From Parabacteroides goldsteinii DSM 19448 = WAL 12034 (GTDB lineage Bacteria > Bacteroidota > Bacteroidia > Bacteroidales > Tannerellaceae), in contig NZ_KQ033912.1 of assembly GCF_000969835.1 (NCBI RefSeq), forward strand, positions 778,620-842,619: a DNA stretch of 64,000 nucleotides, read 5' to 3'. Below are positions 36,455-44,232 of the stretch, one piece after another; position 1 is the first letter of the stretch; every line of letters begins with the position of its first letter. Both the position numbers and the translations under genes were made by a program. The notes under the pieces are model-generated. The model was not told where the DNA came from and ran no database searches. It saw only the letters and a program-made list of their open reading frames with translations.

Positions 36455-36913
36455 TCAACACACCGGTACTTTGATCAGCTTGCCGATCGCAACCGACAGA
36501 CGGTCGAGCAAATGACAGTAAGCGGTCCGGTTATCGCCGTTTACTTCGCTGATATATTTGCTGTACGCAATTTCATGCGCAAAAGCAGAAGGATAATAAC
36601 TGACTGCGGCAGCGGCCGGATAAGCCGTAACGATCAGCCGGGCATAATCCAGAAAGCTACTCTGCGTATCGGAATACTTGCGGAAAGGCAATCCGCGCGG
36701 GACCAATTCCACCCGGCAACCGTGCCAGAACTCGTTGGACGGGCCATATCCGGTAATACCGAACAGGTTACGATGTAATTTCGCCAGGTTACTTTCATTC
36801 CATCCCGACTCGATGGCAGCCTGTGCCAGCATAACGACCGGATTCAGATGGAACCGTTTCTCCGCAGCTTCGGCTTCCGGAAGGAAACGTTTTACAAACT
36901 CATATTTTGTCAT
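36455..36913 (-). CDS. Glucosaminidase (GH73-like), endolysin type
   Basis: A 152-residue peptidoglycan hydrolase. The segment AQAAIESGWNESNLAKLHRNLFGITG is the family core; the glutamate in AAIESGW is the expected catalytic acid. YSDTQSSFLDYARLIV follows as in FlgJ-type and phage N-acetylglucosaminidases. There is no signal peptide and no cell-wall-binding domain, as in phage endolysins that need a holin for export. A holin-like gene follows directly. In Bacteroidales such enzymes are found in small gene sets with IHF/HU and DUF4248 genes, as here. Confidence 0.82.
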   Translation of the reverse strand: MTKYEFVKRFLPEAEAAEKRFHLNPVVMLAQAAIESGWNESNLAKLHRNLFGITGYGPSNEFWHGCRVELVPRGLPFRKYSDTQSSFLDYARLIVTAYPAAAAVSYYPSAFAHEIAYSKYISEVNGDNRTAYCHLLDRLSVAIGKLIKVPVC

Positions 36914-36952
36914 AAAAAACTCAATTTAGCCGGATAAAACATCACACAAAGC

Positions 36953-36983
36953 TTGACATTCAAAGAATAATTCACTATATTTG
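36953..36983 (+). promoter_or_regulatory. Promoter of the DUF4248 gene
   Basis: TTG (36953-36955, in GCTTGACA) and the -7 box TATATTTG (36976-36983) are 20 nt apart, close to the usual Bacteroidales arrangement. The ATG is at 37014. Confidence 0.6.
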
Positions 36984-37013
36984 AAACAGTAAATCATTCA
37001 AGAAAAGTATATT

Positions 37014-37265
37014 ATGAATACAGAAGAACAGACTACCGAATCCGATTACGGGAAAGAACGGTCATGGGGTTACCAGGAACTGGCTATCCTCTATTTCCCG
37101 CATGTCAAACCCGAAAGTGCCTCCAGGCAACTCGCCCGCTGGATAGGGGTCAGCCAGGAACTATTGTCCCAGCTGGCTGCCAATGGCTGGAAACCCGGGC
37201 GTAAGCTACTGACGCCTAAACAGGCAGCCTGTATCTTCCGCCACCTGGGACCACCGGGATGCTGA
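37014..37265 (+). CDS. DUF4248-like small protein
   Basis: An 83-residue protein without signal peptide. The centre, WGYQELAILYFPHVKPESASRQL followed by LLTPKQAACIFRHLG, is the pattern of the DUF4248 family, which is found in Bacteroidales beside IHF/HU-like genes, peptidoglycan amidases or glucosaminidases and replication genes. The helical content suggests a winged-helix-like or small DNA-associated protein, but its function is unknown. It is transcribed away from the glucosaminidase gene and toward the HU gene. Confidence 0.72.
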   Translation: MNTEEQTTESDYGKERSWGYQELAILYFPHVKPESASRQLARWIGVSQELLSQLAANGWKPGRKLLTPKQAACIFRHLGPPGC

Positions 37266-37280
37266 CAGACCGCATCCCGG
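37254..37280. terminator. Hairpin at the DUF4248 stop codon
   Basis: CCGGGATGC (37254-37262) pairs perfectly with GCATCCCGG (37272-37280). The stem overlaps the end of the DUF4248 gene and lies 9 bases from the stop of the convergent HU gene. No clear T run. Confidence 0.6.
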
Positions 37281-37289
37281 CTACGGTGC

Positions 37290-37742
37290 CTATTCTATTT
37301 CCGGGCGATCTCCGCCACCGCTGCCACTCCCCGAATCCGGTTCGTTCTTATCGAGCACCATACGCTCCACCTTCAACTTCTTGGCCAGCTCCAACAGGGT
37401 CTTGCCCGGACGGAAGACGACACGCGGCCGCCTCACCAAATCTGTGGTAAACTCCTTTTTCGTAGGCGACCCCTTACTTCCCAACACTGCCTGGAAATAA
37501 CCCAGGTCACCCAGCTGGATCGTCTGCCCGTCCTGTAACTTCTGCTTTACCACAAACAGAAGCCCGTCGAGCACCAGCTTCACATCTCCGGCGGTAGCCG
37601 CCGAACGGTCGGCAATGATTTCACACAAACCAGCCAGGTCACACATTCCACTCGAACTGCTCGCTGCATAAAACAACTTTGCATCGGCTGCCGCCCCTTT
37701 GGTCATATCCTTCCGCAATACCAATCGATACTTTACTGACAT
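37290..37742 (-). CDS. IHF/HU-like DNA-binding protein
   Basis: A 150-residue member of the Bacteroidales HU-related group. The N-terminus VKYRLVLRKDMTKG and the later RPRVVFRPGKTLLELAKKL match that group; the beta-arm region is LGDLGYFQAVLGSKGS. A flexible glycine/serine tail ends in GGDRPEIE, the same ending as the larger HU-like protein at 25453. It bends or packages DNA. In this context it may act in replication or packaging of the surrounding element. A TATCTTTA box lies about 60 bases upstream. Confidence 0.85.
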   Translation of the reverse strand: MSVKYRLVLRKDMTKGAAADAKLFYAASSSSGMCDLAGLCEIIADRSAATAGDVKLVLDGLLFVVKQKLQDGQTIQLGDLGYFQAVLGSKGSPTKKEFTTDLVRRPRVVFRPGKTLLELAKKLKVERMVLDKNEPDSGSGSGGGDRPEIE

Positions 37743-37910
37743 AATTTTACGATTTAAAAAGTTACTGAATCTGTTTTACTCTCTCTTGTAATATTACATC
37801 GTAAAGATACGCCCCGGCGGAAAGGCGCAGTCCGCCATTGTCGGTGGCTGTCGGCGGTTGTACTTGTTTGTCGGTATTTGTTAGGTATTCTCTTGAAACA
37901 TACCGGAAAC

Positions 37911-37956
37911 GAAACGTCCCGCCGGCTCCTTTAATCAGGAACGGGCGGGACGTTTC
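37911..37956. terminator. Strong hairpin that ends the MNT/HEPN transcript
   Basis: GAAACGTCCCGCC (37911-37923) and GGCGGGACGTTTC (37944-37956) are perfect complements around a 20-nt loop. On the minus strand it overlaps the 3-prime end of the short HEPN-like frame. Confidence 0.65.
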
Positions 37957-38009
37957 AACGCACTTTCGATATTTAACAGGCTATCGAGTGCAATGTCTTT
38001 GTCAAACAT
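37935..38009 (-). pseudogene. Truncated HEPN (DUF86-type) toxin, first 24 codons
   Basis: An ATG at 38009 overlaps the end of the MNT gene by eight bases, the usual arrangement of MNT-HEPN pairs. The reading MFDKDIALDSLLNIESAL resembles the start of HEPN proteins of this pairing. It then enters the hairpin at 37911-37956 and stops after six more codons. A full HEPN protein is about 110 to 130 residues, so the catalytic RxxxxH motif is lost. Confidence 0.65.
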
Positions 38010-38295
38010 AAACTCCTTCATTTAAGATTCTCTGTTTAAGCCGACTATTCATATGCTCACGTATCCTTATCAAATCAACAGAGCAACCCAGTAGCTCCTC
38101 TAATTCACTCTGAATACGTTCTAAAGTAAGAAGTGAAGGCGGTTCGCTTTCATAGCAGATATCAACATCACTTTGATTGGTTTGTTCACCTCGAGCAACA
38201 GAGCCAAATATGCCGATACGCCTAAGTCCGTATTTTGCGGCAGACTGTGCCTTAAACACACGAAGTAGTTCTAATATTTCGGCTGTTGATTTCAT
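38002..38295 (-). CDS. Minimal nucleotidyltransferase (MNT) antitoxin-like protein
   Basis: A 97-residue nucleotidyltransferase. The signature IGIFGSVARGEQTNQSDVDI gives the GS motif and the two metal-binding aspartates. Proteins of this kind neutralise HEPN toxins by AMPylating a tyrosine near the active site. The partner gene follows with an eight-base overlap but is truncated after 24 codons, so this antitoxin is now an orphan. It stands between the primase gene and the HU gene on the same strand, with its own AT-rich upstream region. Confidence 0.85.
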   Translation of the reverse strand: MKSTAEILELLRVFKAQSAAKYGLRRIGIFGSVARGEQTNQSDVDICYESEPPSLLTLERIQSELEELLGCSVDLIRIREHMNSRLKQRILNEGVYV

Positions 38296-38385
38296 ATGAT
38301 TACTGTTTTAATTCACCTTTATTTCTCACAAAGATAAAAATAGTTTTCCATTAAGCATATTACTAATCAACAAAATGACACGAAT

Positions 38386-39891
38386 TTAGAAAGATTGCAA
38401 CCACCTCCTCTCCACCACCGGCGTTCGCTGGAGGTCTTCCCCCAGGCGGACCAGCAGGGATATATGGCGGGAAAGGTCTGCCAGCAAGGCGGGACGGAAG
38501 CCGTCGGCAGGCGTTGCCGCCCGAAGCTGTCCGTTCAGGCAGGCGGTTTCGCTCAGGATACGTTCTTCGTAATATTCCAGGCGGAAATGTCCGGCCAGTT
38601 CATGGCAGACCGTACCTTCCTCTTCACTCAACAGGGATGCCGGTACTCCGGCTGGAAGCGGTAGCTCCGGAAGAAGAACGGAAAGGATTTCCGCCAACAG
38701 GGATTCGGGGACAGGCAGGTCGGAAACAGCCACACCCTGCGCCGTGAAATGCAATAAATTCCGATACGGCTCCGAGGTAAACGGCAGATCGTCCTCCTCC
38801 AGCATCCGTTCCACATGCGAGGCGACTTCGGGATATTTCAGGCAGAAAGCCAGCAGACGTTTCTCCCCTTTCCCCACCTCTTCCGTAAGCAATCGCATGT
38901 ACCGGTTAAAACCATCACGCCCCAGCCGGCGGAACAACTCGTCGGCATCCTTCGCCGTAGGCAACAGCAGGCTGTCCAGGGATAAGCCGCCGGGAGACTG
39001 CGCCAACAAACGCTCCGTCGCCGACCGCCCGGCCGGATCATTATCCAGCAAAAGGACCGCCCGTCCACAAAAACCACGCAACACCTTCGCCTGTCCTTCC
39101 GTAAAAGCCGTACCACCCAAGGCCACCGTATTCGTCAACCCTGCCGCATGCATCGCCAACGTATCCTTATACCCTTCGGTCAGGTAGGCAAACCCTTCCC
39201 GGCGGATCGCCTCCGCTGCCCGGTGGATACCGTACAACATCCGGCTCTTGTCAAACCAAAGGCTGTTCGGACTATTCACGTATTTAGGTTCCTCCTCCGA
39301 AGCCGCCATCGGACGCCGACCGCCGAAACCGGTCAACCCGCCAGCCGCATTATAGATGGGAAAAACGATACGGCTACGCAGGTAACGATAGTCATCGGGG
39401 ACAAACGCCGTTGCCTGCGCCACACCGAAGTCGAGCCAAGTAGCCGACAATTCCGTATGGCCCGAAGCACTGGGGACCAGGGAGGATAAAAAACGGACAT
39501 TCGCCTCCATCCCCTGTTTCCGGGCAAGCGTCTGTTCAGGGGTCGCTTCCGGGGTCGCTTTCGGGGTCGGCTCAGGCACAACCTGCTTCGTCCGCTCCTG
39601 TACGTTACGGGTTGCCGGGACCGCTTCGCCACGGCTATCCCCACCCAGGCGTTTCACCGCCTCGGCAAAGGAGCAACGCTCCAATCCCATCACCAACCCG
39701 ACCACATCGCCTCCCGCCCCGCAGGCATGGCATTTGAAATACTGTCCGCCCACATGGATGCCGAGCGAAGGATGATGGTCGTCGTGGAAAGGACAAAGCA
39801 TCTTGTAATTGGCTCCGGAACGCAGTAAGGTGCCGTAGCGTGCCGCCACCCGTTCTATCGGATTGGCGGCTTTCAGTTGTTGCATATTCAT
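38386..39891 (-). CDS. DNA primase with CHC2 zinc finger and TOPRIM domain
   Basis: A 501-residue primase of the phage or mobile-element type. The zinc finger is near the N-terminus (CPFHDDHHPSLGIH, then YFKCHACGAGGD). The TOPRIM region has YLTEGYKDTLAM, with the catalytic glutamate, and VLLLDNDPAGR, with the metal-binding aspartates. The linker around residues 95 to 120 is rich in P, T and E. Shorter than chromosomal DnaG (about 650) and lacking an obvious DnaB-interaction domain. It begins 4 bases after the DnaB stop, so the two are one operon. It should prime lagging-strand synthesis on the element. Confidence 0.9.
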   Translation of the reverse strand: MNMQQLKAANPIERVAARYGTLLRSGANYKMLCPFHDDHHPSLGIHVGGQYFKCHACGAGGDVVGLVMGLERCSFAEAVKRLGGDSRGEAVPATRNVQERTKQVVPEPTPKATPEATPEQTLARKQGMEANVRFLSSLVPSASGHTELSATWLDFGVAQATAFVPDDYRYLRSRIVFPIYNAAGGLTGFGGRRPMAASEEEPKYVNSPNSLWFDKSRMLYGIHRAAEAIRREGFAYLTEGYKDTLAMHAAGLTNTVALGGTAFTEGQAKVLRGFCGRAVLLLDNDPAGRSATERLLAQSPGGLSLDSLLLPTAKDADELFRRLGRDGFNRYMRLLTEEVGKGEKRLLAFCLKYPEVASHVERMLEEDDLPFTSEPYRNLLHFTAQGVAVSDLPVPESLLAEILSVLLPELPLPAGVPASLLSEEEGTVCHELAGHFRLEYYEERILSETACLNGQLRAATPADGFRPALLADLSRHISLLVRLGEDLQRTPVVERRWLQSF

Positions 39892-39895
39892 GATC

Positions 39896-41323
39896 TTATT
39901 TTTTATACGGATAAATCTGTGTCAGGCTGTCGTTGTAACGGAAACGCACTTCGCCGGTGCCGCCGTTACGGTTCTTGATGACGAAAAAGCGGCCCACATG
40001 ATAAAATGATTCGCGGGTAACAGGGTCACTCAGTTCGCCATACTGTTCCGGACGGTAAACCATTGCGATACTGTCGGCGATCTGTTCGATCTCACCCGAG
40101 TTGCGCAGGTCGCTCATCATCGGGATATGGTCGGTGCGCGTTTCACAGTTACGGTTCAGCTGTGCCAGGACCAGGCAGGCGACGTTCTGTTCCATCGACA
40201 ACGTCTTCAATCCGCCCGCCACCTCGCCCAGGGCCAGGTCCATCGTGTCCTTCACCTCTCCCCGGTCGGCACTGACGTTGACCAGGTTCAGATAATCCAC
40301 AATCATCAGATCCAGCTTGTGCTTGCGGTTCAGCACCATGCATCGCGCCCGTATCTCCGCCAACCCGCAACCGCTGCAATAATTGAGGAAAAGAGGCAGC
40401 TTGCGCAGTTCGGCTGCCGCCTTATCCAGCCGCTGCTGGTCACCGGCATCCATCAGTTTAAAACGCAGCTTGTCCGGTTCCACGCCGCTCAACGTACACA
40501 ACAGACGGCTGATCAGCTGGCGTTCGGTCATCTCCAGGCTGAAGAAACAAACCTTCTTTCCCTGTTGGGCCGCCGCCAACGCCATGTGAAGGGCCAGCGC
40601 CGTCTTTCCCATTGACGGACGCCCGGCGAGCACGAGCAGTTCGCCGCGGTAAAGTCCGCCCAGATAATGATCGAACTCATCGATACCGGTAGTGATTTGC
40701 AATTGCTCGCCTGCACGGCGCCGCTCCTGCTCGTCATAAATCTCCGCCAACACCCGGTCGCCCACTTCGGCCGCCGTGCGGGTAGTGCTATGTACGGCAA
40801 ATTCCTCTTCCAGCTTCTCCAGGTCCTTACGCGAAGCATTGAGCCATGCCATCACGTCGACACCCGGTTCACGCGCTTCGACCATACGCGCAGTCATCCC
40901 GGCAATGGCCTGTCGCAACACCCAGCAACGGATCACCCAGGCGGCATACGTCTTGATGAAACGGGCATTGCGCACCTTCAACATGCCATCGGCAATAAAA
41001 GCCAGCCCGTTCAGTTGCGTGGCATGCTCCGGGTCGATCCGTCGCATCTCCCGTTCCACACTCAGCATATCGATATCCGCCTCATGCTGGTAAAGCGCCA
41101 GCATCGCCCGGTAAACCAGGCAATAAGCAGGATTGGTAAACATCTCCGGACGCAGACGGTTGCCCACTTCGCAAATGGCAGTGCTCTGCGTCAGGATGGC
41201 CAATACGACGGCCTGTTCCATCTCTTCGGACGAAGGCATCCCATTGTCTGTACTCATGTAATTGCCGGCTGCGACACTGACAGTCTTTGGCTGTCCGGCG
41301 TTTTTCGGTTGTTCGTTTTTCAT
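39896..41323 (-). CDS. Replicative DNA helicase, DnaB type
   Basis: A 475-residue hexameric helicase. The N-terminal helical domain (SSEEMEQAVVLAILTQ) and linker are followed by the RecA-like motor with Walker A (LAGRPSMGKTAL), Walker B (LMIVDYLNLV) and the arginine-containing C-terminal segment FVIKNRNGGTGEVRF. The content is GC-rich like the adjacent primase. Its ATG overlaps the stop of the winged-helix gene by four bases (ATGA). Together with the primase and the repeat-rich leader this is a replication module separate from the chromosomal dnaB. Confidence 0.93.
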   Translation of the reverse strand: MKNEQPKNAGQPKTVSVAAGNYMSTDNGMPSSEEMEQAVVLAILTQSTAICEVGNRLRPEMFTNPAYCLVYRAMLALYQHEADIDMLSVEREMRRIDPEHATQLNGLAFIADGMLKVRNARFIKTYAAWVIRCWVLRQAIAGMTARMVEAREPGVDVMAWLNASRKDLEKLEEEFAVHSTTRTAAEVGDRVLAEIYDEQERRRAGEQLQITTGIDEFDHYLGGLYRGELLVLAGRPSMGKTALALHMALAAAQQGKKVCFFSLEMTERQLISRLLCTLSGVEPDKLRFKLMDAGDQQRLDKAAAELRKLPLFLNYCSGCGLAEIRARCMVLNRKHKLDLMIVDYLNLVNVSADRGEVKDTMDLALGEVAGGLKTLSMEQNVACLVLAQLNRNCETRTDHIPMMSDLRNSGEIEQIADSIAMVYRPEQYGELSDPVTRESFYHVGRFFVIKNRNGGTGEVRFRYNDSLTQIYPYKK

Positions 41324-41796
41324 GATTCTTTATCTTTAAATCTGTTATAATTCGGTCGGCCGGCAGGCGGAGTACGAGGCTTCGCAGGCTTGGCGGGAGG
41401 CGGCTCTTTTCCGTCGGAAGCGGGAACATCTTTCGGAACTCCTGCCGGAGGAAATTGCACGAAGGTAAAATGGCCGTCGTAGCGTATACGGATGTTCCCC
41501 TCTTCTGCCAGCTGCTTGATCAAGCGGCTGATCGTTGTCCGCGCCACCCCGGTCTTCTGCTCCAGCTGCCGGTAGGTGGTCACCCACTCCCCTTTACGGC
41601 AAGGCATCCGCTGCCCGTTGACTACGATCTCGCCATCCGCGAAATAAACATGTTTCAGCAAACAGAGGTAAATACGTGCCTTGTTACGCCGCTCCGGTTC
41701 ATCGGAGTAAAAGTCGTCCAGCCAATAATTGGGGACGCACAAAAAACCTTTCTTTCTTTTTCCAGAGTTAACACTCTGATAATCTTCATCTTTCAT
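41320..41796 (-). CDS. Winged-helix protein, candidate replication initiator or loader
   Basis: A 158-residue protein. WLDDFYSDEPERRNKARIYLCLLKHVYF precedes a clear winged-helix domain (WVTTYRQLEQKTGVARTTIS, residues about 70 to 90, then GNIRIRYDGHFTF). The tail is P/K-rich. Proteins like this precede helicase genes in phages and plasmids and act as origin-binding or loader proteins. It is the first gene of the operon with DnaB and primase, and its 5-prime leader holds six GGGACAG-like repeats. The role is inferred from this context. Confidence 0.7.
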   Translation of the reverse strand: MKDEDYQSVNSGKRKKGFLCVPNYWLDDFYSDEPERRNKARIYLCLLKHVYFADGEIVVNGQRMPCRKGEWVTTYRQLEQKTGVARTTISRLIKQLAEEGNIRIRYDGHFTFVQFPPAGVPKDVPASDGKEPPPAKPAKPRTPPAGRPNYNRFKDKES

Positions 41797-41833
41797 CTCT
41801 TGCGATTTAAGTTAAACAATCATGTTACAGTCT

Positions 41834-42000
41834 GGGACAGTCACCTGGACAGGGACGGGACAGCATCACAGTTGCATAAATCTCTCATTTTCAAACACTC
41901 AACCCTACACAGACGAAACCTTTGGGACAGTCGTGGGACAGTCGGCGGGACACTCTTATTAATATATAAAGAATATCTTATATAAAGACTCTTATAAAGG
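41834..42000. repeat. Iteron-like GGGACAGTC repeats and AT-rich tract, candidate origin
   Basis: GGGACAGTC occurs at 41834-41842, 41924-41932 and 41935-41943. Related copies are TGGACAG (41846-41852), GGGACAG (41857-41863) and GGGACAC (41947-41953). All six point the same way. A tract of about 45 bases of almost pure A/T follows (41957-42000). The arrangement of direct repeats next to an AT-rich segment, beside DnaB and primase genes, is that of an iteron origin or of a repressor-binding leader. This covers most of the 371-base gap between 41796 and 42168. Confidence 0.6.
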
Positions 42001-42033
42001 TTTCCTCTTTCATCGTTTAAAAGATCACAGAGG

Positions 42034-42041
42034 CAAAGGTA
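42034..42041 (-). promoter_or_regulatory. -7 box of the replication operon
   Basis: TACCTTTG on the minus strand fits TAnnTTTG. It lies upstream of the GGGACAG repeats, so the repeats are transcribed as part of a leader of about 230 nt before the start codon at 41796. Confidence 0.5.
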
Positions 42042-42167
42042 GTAAACGGGAAAAGGCAAAAGAGTATAATTATATTGCAGCTAAGACCGTAAAAAAGAAG
42101 GTATCCGAAAGAAAAACGGCCGTTTTTAACTTACTGTTTACTGTTGATTATTTTATGTACAGACCGG

Positions 42168-42623
42168 TTATTTGTCCTTGTATGATTTGATTTTTCCATA
42201 CAGCATACTTTCCCTGAGGGTATTGGCGCGCAACTTTCTCTGGAAGGTCGACAAGGAGAATTTCGTTTTGAAAATGGCATTAAGATTTCGGCCTAAATGA
42301 TCTGAAGAACAATCTATTACCCCTAAATCCAGGGTAGCGTGCATCAGGTCGATTAAAAATTCCGGTTGTCTTACCGGGATCAGTTGATGATCGAAAACCA
42401 GGTGTGAACAGCCGCAGTCTCCGGCGATCTGTTGTCCATAGGTTTCAAAGAAAAGGTTCGTGAAACGTTGCTTCAACTCGTTCTTTTCCTCATGCGTTTC
42501 CAGCAGGAAACGCGCGCATTCCTGCAAAAAAGTCATATTATTATCCATCATTTCTACATGTATTTTAAACTGCTTGAACGAGCGATAGTACCCGCCACAA
42601 AGATGTGTAATTTGCTTTTCCAT
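42168..42623 (-). CDS. Small protein with RteC-like C-terminal region
   Basis: A 151-residue cytoplasmic protein without a clear family. The C-terminal part (FLIDLMHATLDLGVIDC, then LNAIFKTKFSLSTFQRKLRA) has the pattern of the C-terminal region of RteC, the regulator of Bacteroides conjugative transposon excision, and of short proteins related to it. The N-terminal part has two cysteines near each other (GDCGC). It may be a regulator left from a mobile element. It has its own upstream region; no operon partner. Confidence 0.4.
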   Translation of the reverse strand: MEKQITHLCGGYYRSFKQFKIHVEMMDNNMTFLQECARFLLETHEEKNELKQRFTNLFFETYGQQIAGDCGCSHLVFDHQLIPVRQPEFLIDLMHATLDLGVIDCSSDHLGRNLNAIFKTKFSLSTFQRKLRANTLRESMLYGKIKSYKDK

Positions 42624-42786
42624 TCGACTAATTTATTATAGCCTTTTTCTTCCGGAGCCCTTACCGAATAAAGGTACAAGGCAATTACACAACTTGTCCG
42701 GATTTTTGTTGACAATTTGTTGACAAATGCGACAAGGCGGATTTGAGAGGCGACAATATGGTCTAATCGGTTGTAGCACAGTAGTG

Positions 42787-42845
42787 CTGATACAAATAGG
42801 ACTATAGTGCCGGATAAGGCAGCACTATAGTCCTATTTGTATCAG
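42787..42845. terminator. 24-bp perfect inverted repeat with 11-nt loop
   Basis: Arms at 42787-42810 and 42822-42845 are perfect complements (starting CTGATACAAATAGG). It lies in the 293-base gap between the broken Schlafen-type gene and the RteC-like gene, downstream of the former. No T run is obvious. The neighbouring 42774-42786 repeats, inverted, a 13-mer from the 31.3-kb terminator region. Nothing else was recognised in this gap. Confidence 0.75.
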
Positions 42846-42916
42846 ATTGTCTCAAAATTATGTGCAAAGAATGATTAGTCAAGCATATAATATAACTATC
42901 AAGTTTATTTTGTGTA

Positions 42917-44110
42917 TTATCCCATTGTTATTAGTATTTGCCACAGGCCATCATTATCTTTACCCTCACGCATTAAGACTCCCTTATTTTTTAATGCAGA
43001 AAGATCGCGTTCTACTGTGCGTTGGCTCACCGACAAAGTCTCCGACATTTTCTTGGCGGTGATTGTTGGTAACTCTTTTATAAGATTAAGCATTTTCATC
43101 TGTCGCTCTGTGAGTTTAGTCTCCGACACGTCTCCGTCATGCTCTCCGACATTCAATATGTCGGAGGAGGCAAAGATGGTGGTCTGAAATTGAGTTGAAG
43201 TAGATTTGAATACAGGTTTTAGTTCATCCCTATACCCATCCAAAGCCTGGGTCTCATTACAAATACGTGTAAGTCCACTGCCCCGCTTCTCCATATAGTC
43301 CAATTGTGCCATCACATTTGCGAGTATCGGATTGCGTCTTTCGGAAGAAACATCTGCAATCTCCAAGTCTTGAATCAATGCACCATTATACATACCTCCG
43401 GGTGATGTTACAGTAAGGCGGTCATCATAAATATCAAGATGAACCTCACTCCCCATAACAGTATAGTCTTGGTGGATAAAATGGTTAACCATCGCTTCAA
43501 GAACTGCGCGTTCCGCATACTCTGGTTTATTTTTTCGCCCATTAGGCAATTTCTCCCAACCTCTCTTTGTGTTTGATTTTACAAAGTTCATCCCTTCACG
43601 AAGCAACATCAACACATGTGAACTCAGCATCATTAATAGCGTCTCCCTTTACCCTGCCGTCCCACCGTGTACAATACAGACGTGATTGCCACAATGGAGA
43701 ATCATCGGCAAACAATGCACCTGCATTAGTGAGACGTTCTGTGTTCGTGACGAGTCCAAATGACAAAAGATATTTTTTATTCCACTCTTGGCTTGTACGC
43801 GTTTTAAAAGTGTTTGCCAATATTGTGAAAGAATGGTCTTCAACTTTATAATCCGTGTACAAGGAATCATCTCTACATCAGGCAATGGATCCATGTAATC
43901 GCGAATCTTGCTACTGATGGTTTCACAAACATGCTGCATATCATCAAGACCTCTGACAACACCATCGTTGTCTATACCAAAGAAAAGGGAACCGCCCAAA
44001 CCATTGGCAAAAGCACTTATACTCTTTACCCAACTCTTAGGCTTCCTTTCTTCAAGCATCAATTTAAAATCGTATGCGGTGCATTCTGCTATCAGAGTCT
44101 CTAATTTCAT
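42917..44110 (-). pseudogene. Broken AlbA_2/Schlafen-type ATP-binding regulator
   Basis: Family residues continue through three frames. The first (from ATG 44110) has the AlbA_2 domain: FKLMLEERKPKSWVKSISAFANG and GGSLFFGIDNDGVV. After about 43865 the reading continues in a second frame (TLANTFKTR-like segment ... YLLSFGLVTNTERLTNAGALFADD). From about 43630 it continues in a third frame (NKPEYAERAVLEAMVNHFIHQDY, GSEVHLDIYDDRLTVTSPGG) and ends in a winged helix (TAKKMSETLSVSQRTVERDL). Intact proteins are about 400 residues. They are cytoplasmic regulators or defence-associated proteins. Two frame changes make it a pseudogene unless the sequence has errors. Confidence 0.78.
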
Positions 44111-44166
44111 TTTTATGATGGCTACTATATTATCGACCAATAAAATTTATTGTCTATTCAAGAGAA

Positions 44167-44232
44167 CAAAATTACAACTAATTAGCGAAAAGACAGCATA
44201 AACAATCTTGCTATTTTAATGGATTATTATTG
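44167..44232 (-). promoter_or_regulatory. Site A copy 3 with -7 box, before the broken Schlafen-type gene
   Basis: Minus strand: CAATAATAATCCAT (44232-44219), one change from consensus, and -7 box TAATTTTG (44174-44167), spacing 44 nt. TGCTA is missing at the usual place. The distal element overlaps the stop codon of the GH97 fusion. The gene it drives is not an obvious member of a glycan locus, so it may be an orphan of a lost gene. Confidence 0.65.

Noticed and set aside
36186..36515. Plus-strand open frame across the holin-like gene
   Set aside because: It overlaps the endolysin-like gene and the membrane-helix frames on the other strand and has no hydrophobic pattern or family signature.
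42917..43633. Separate short ATP-binding protein starting at 43633
   Set aside because: Family residues continue upstream in other frames up to 44110, so this is the end of a frameshifted longer gene rather than a gene of its own.
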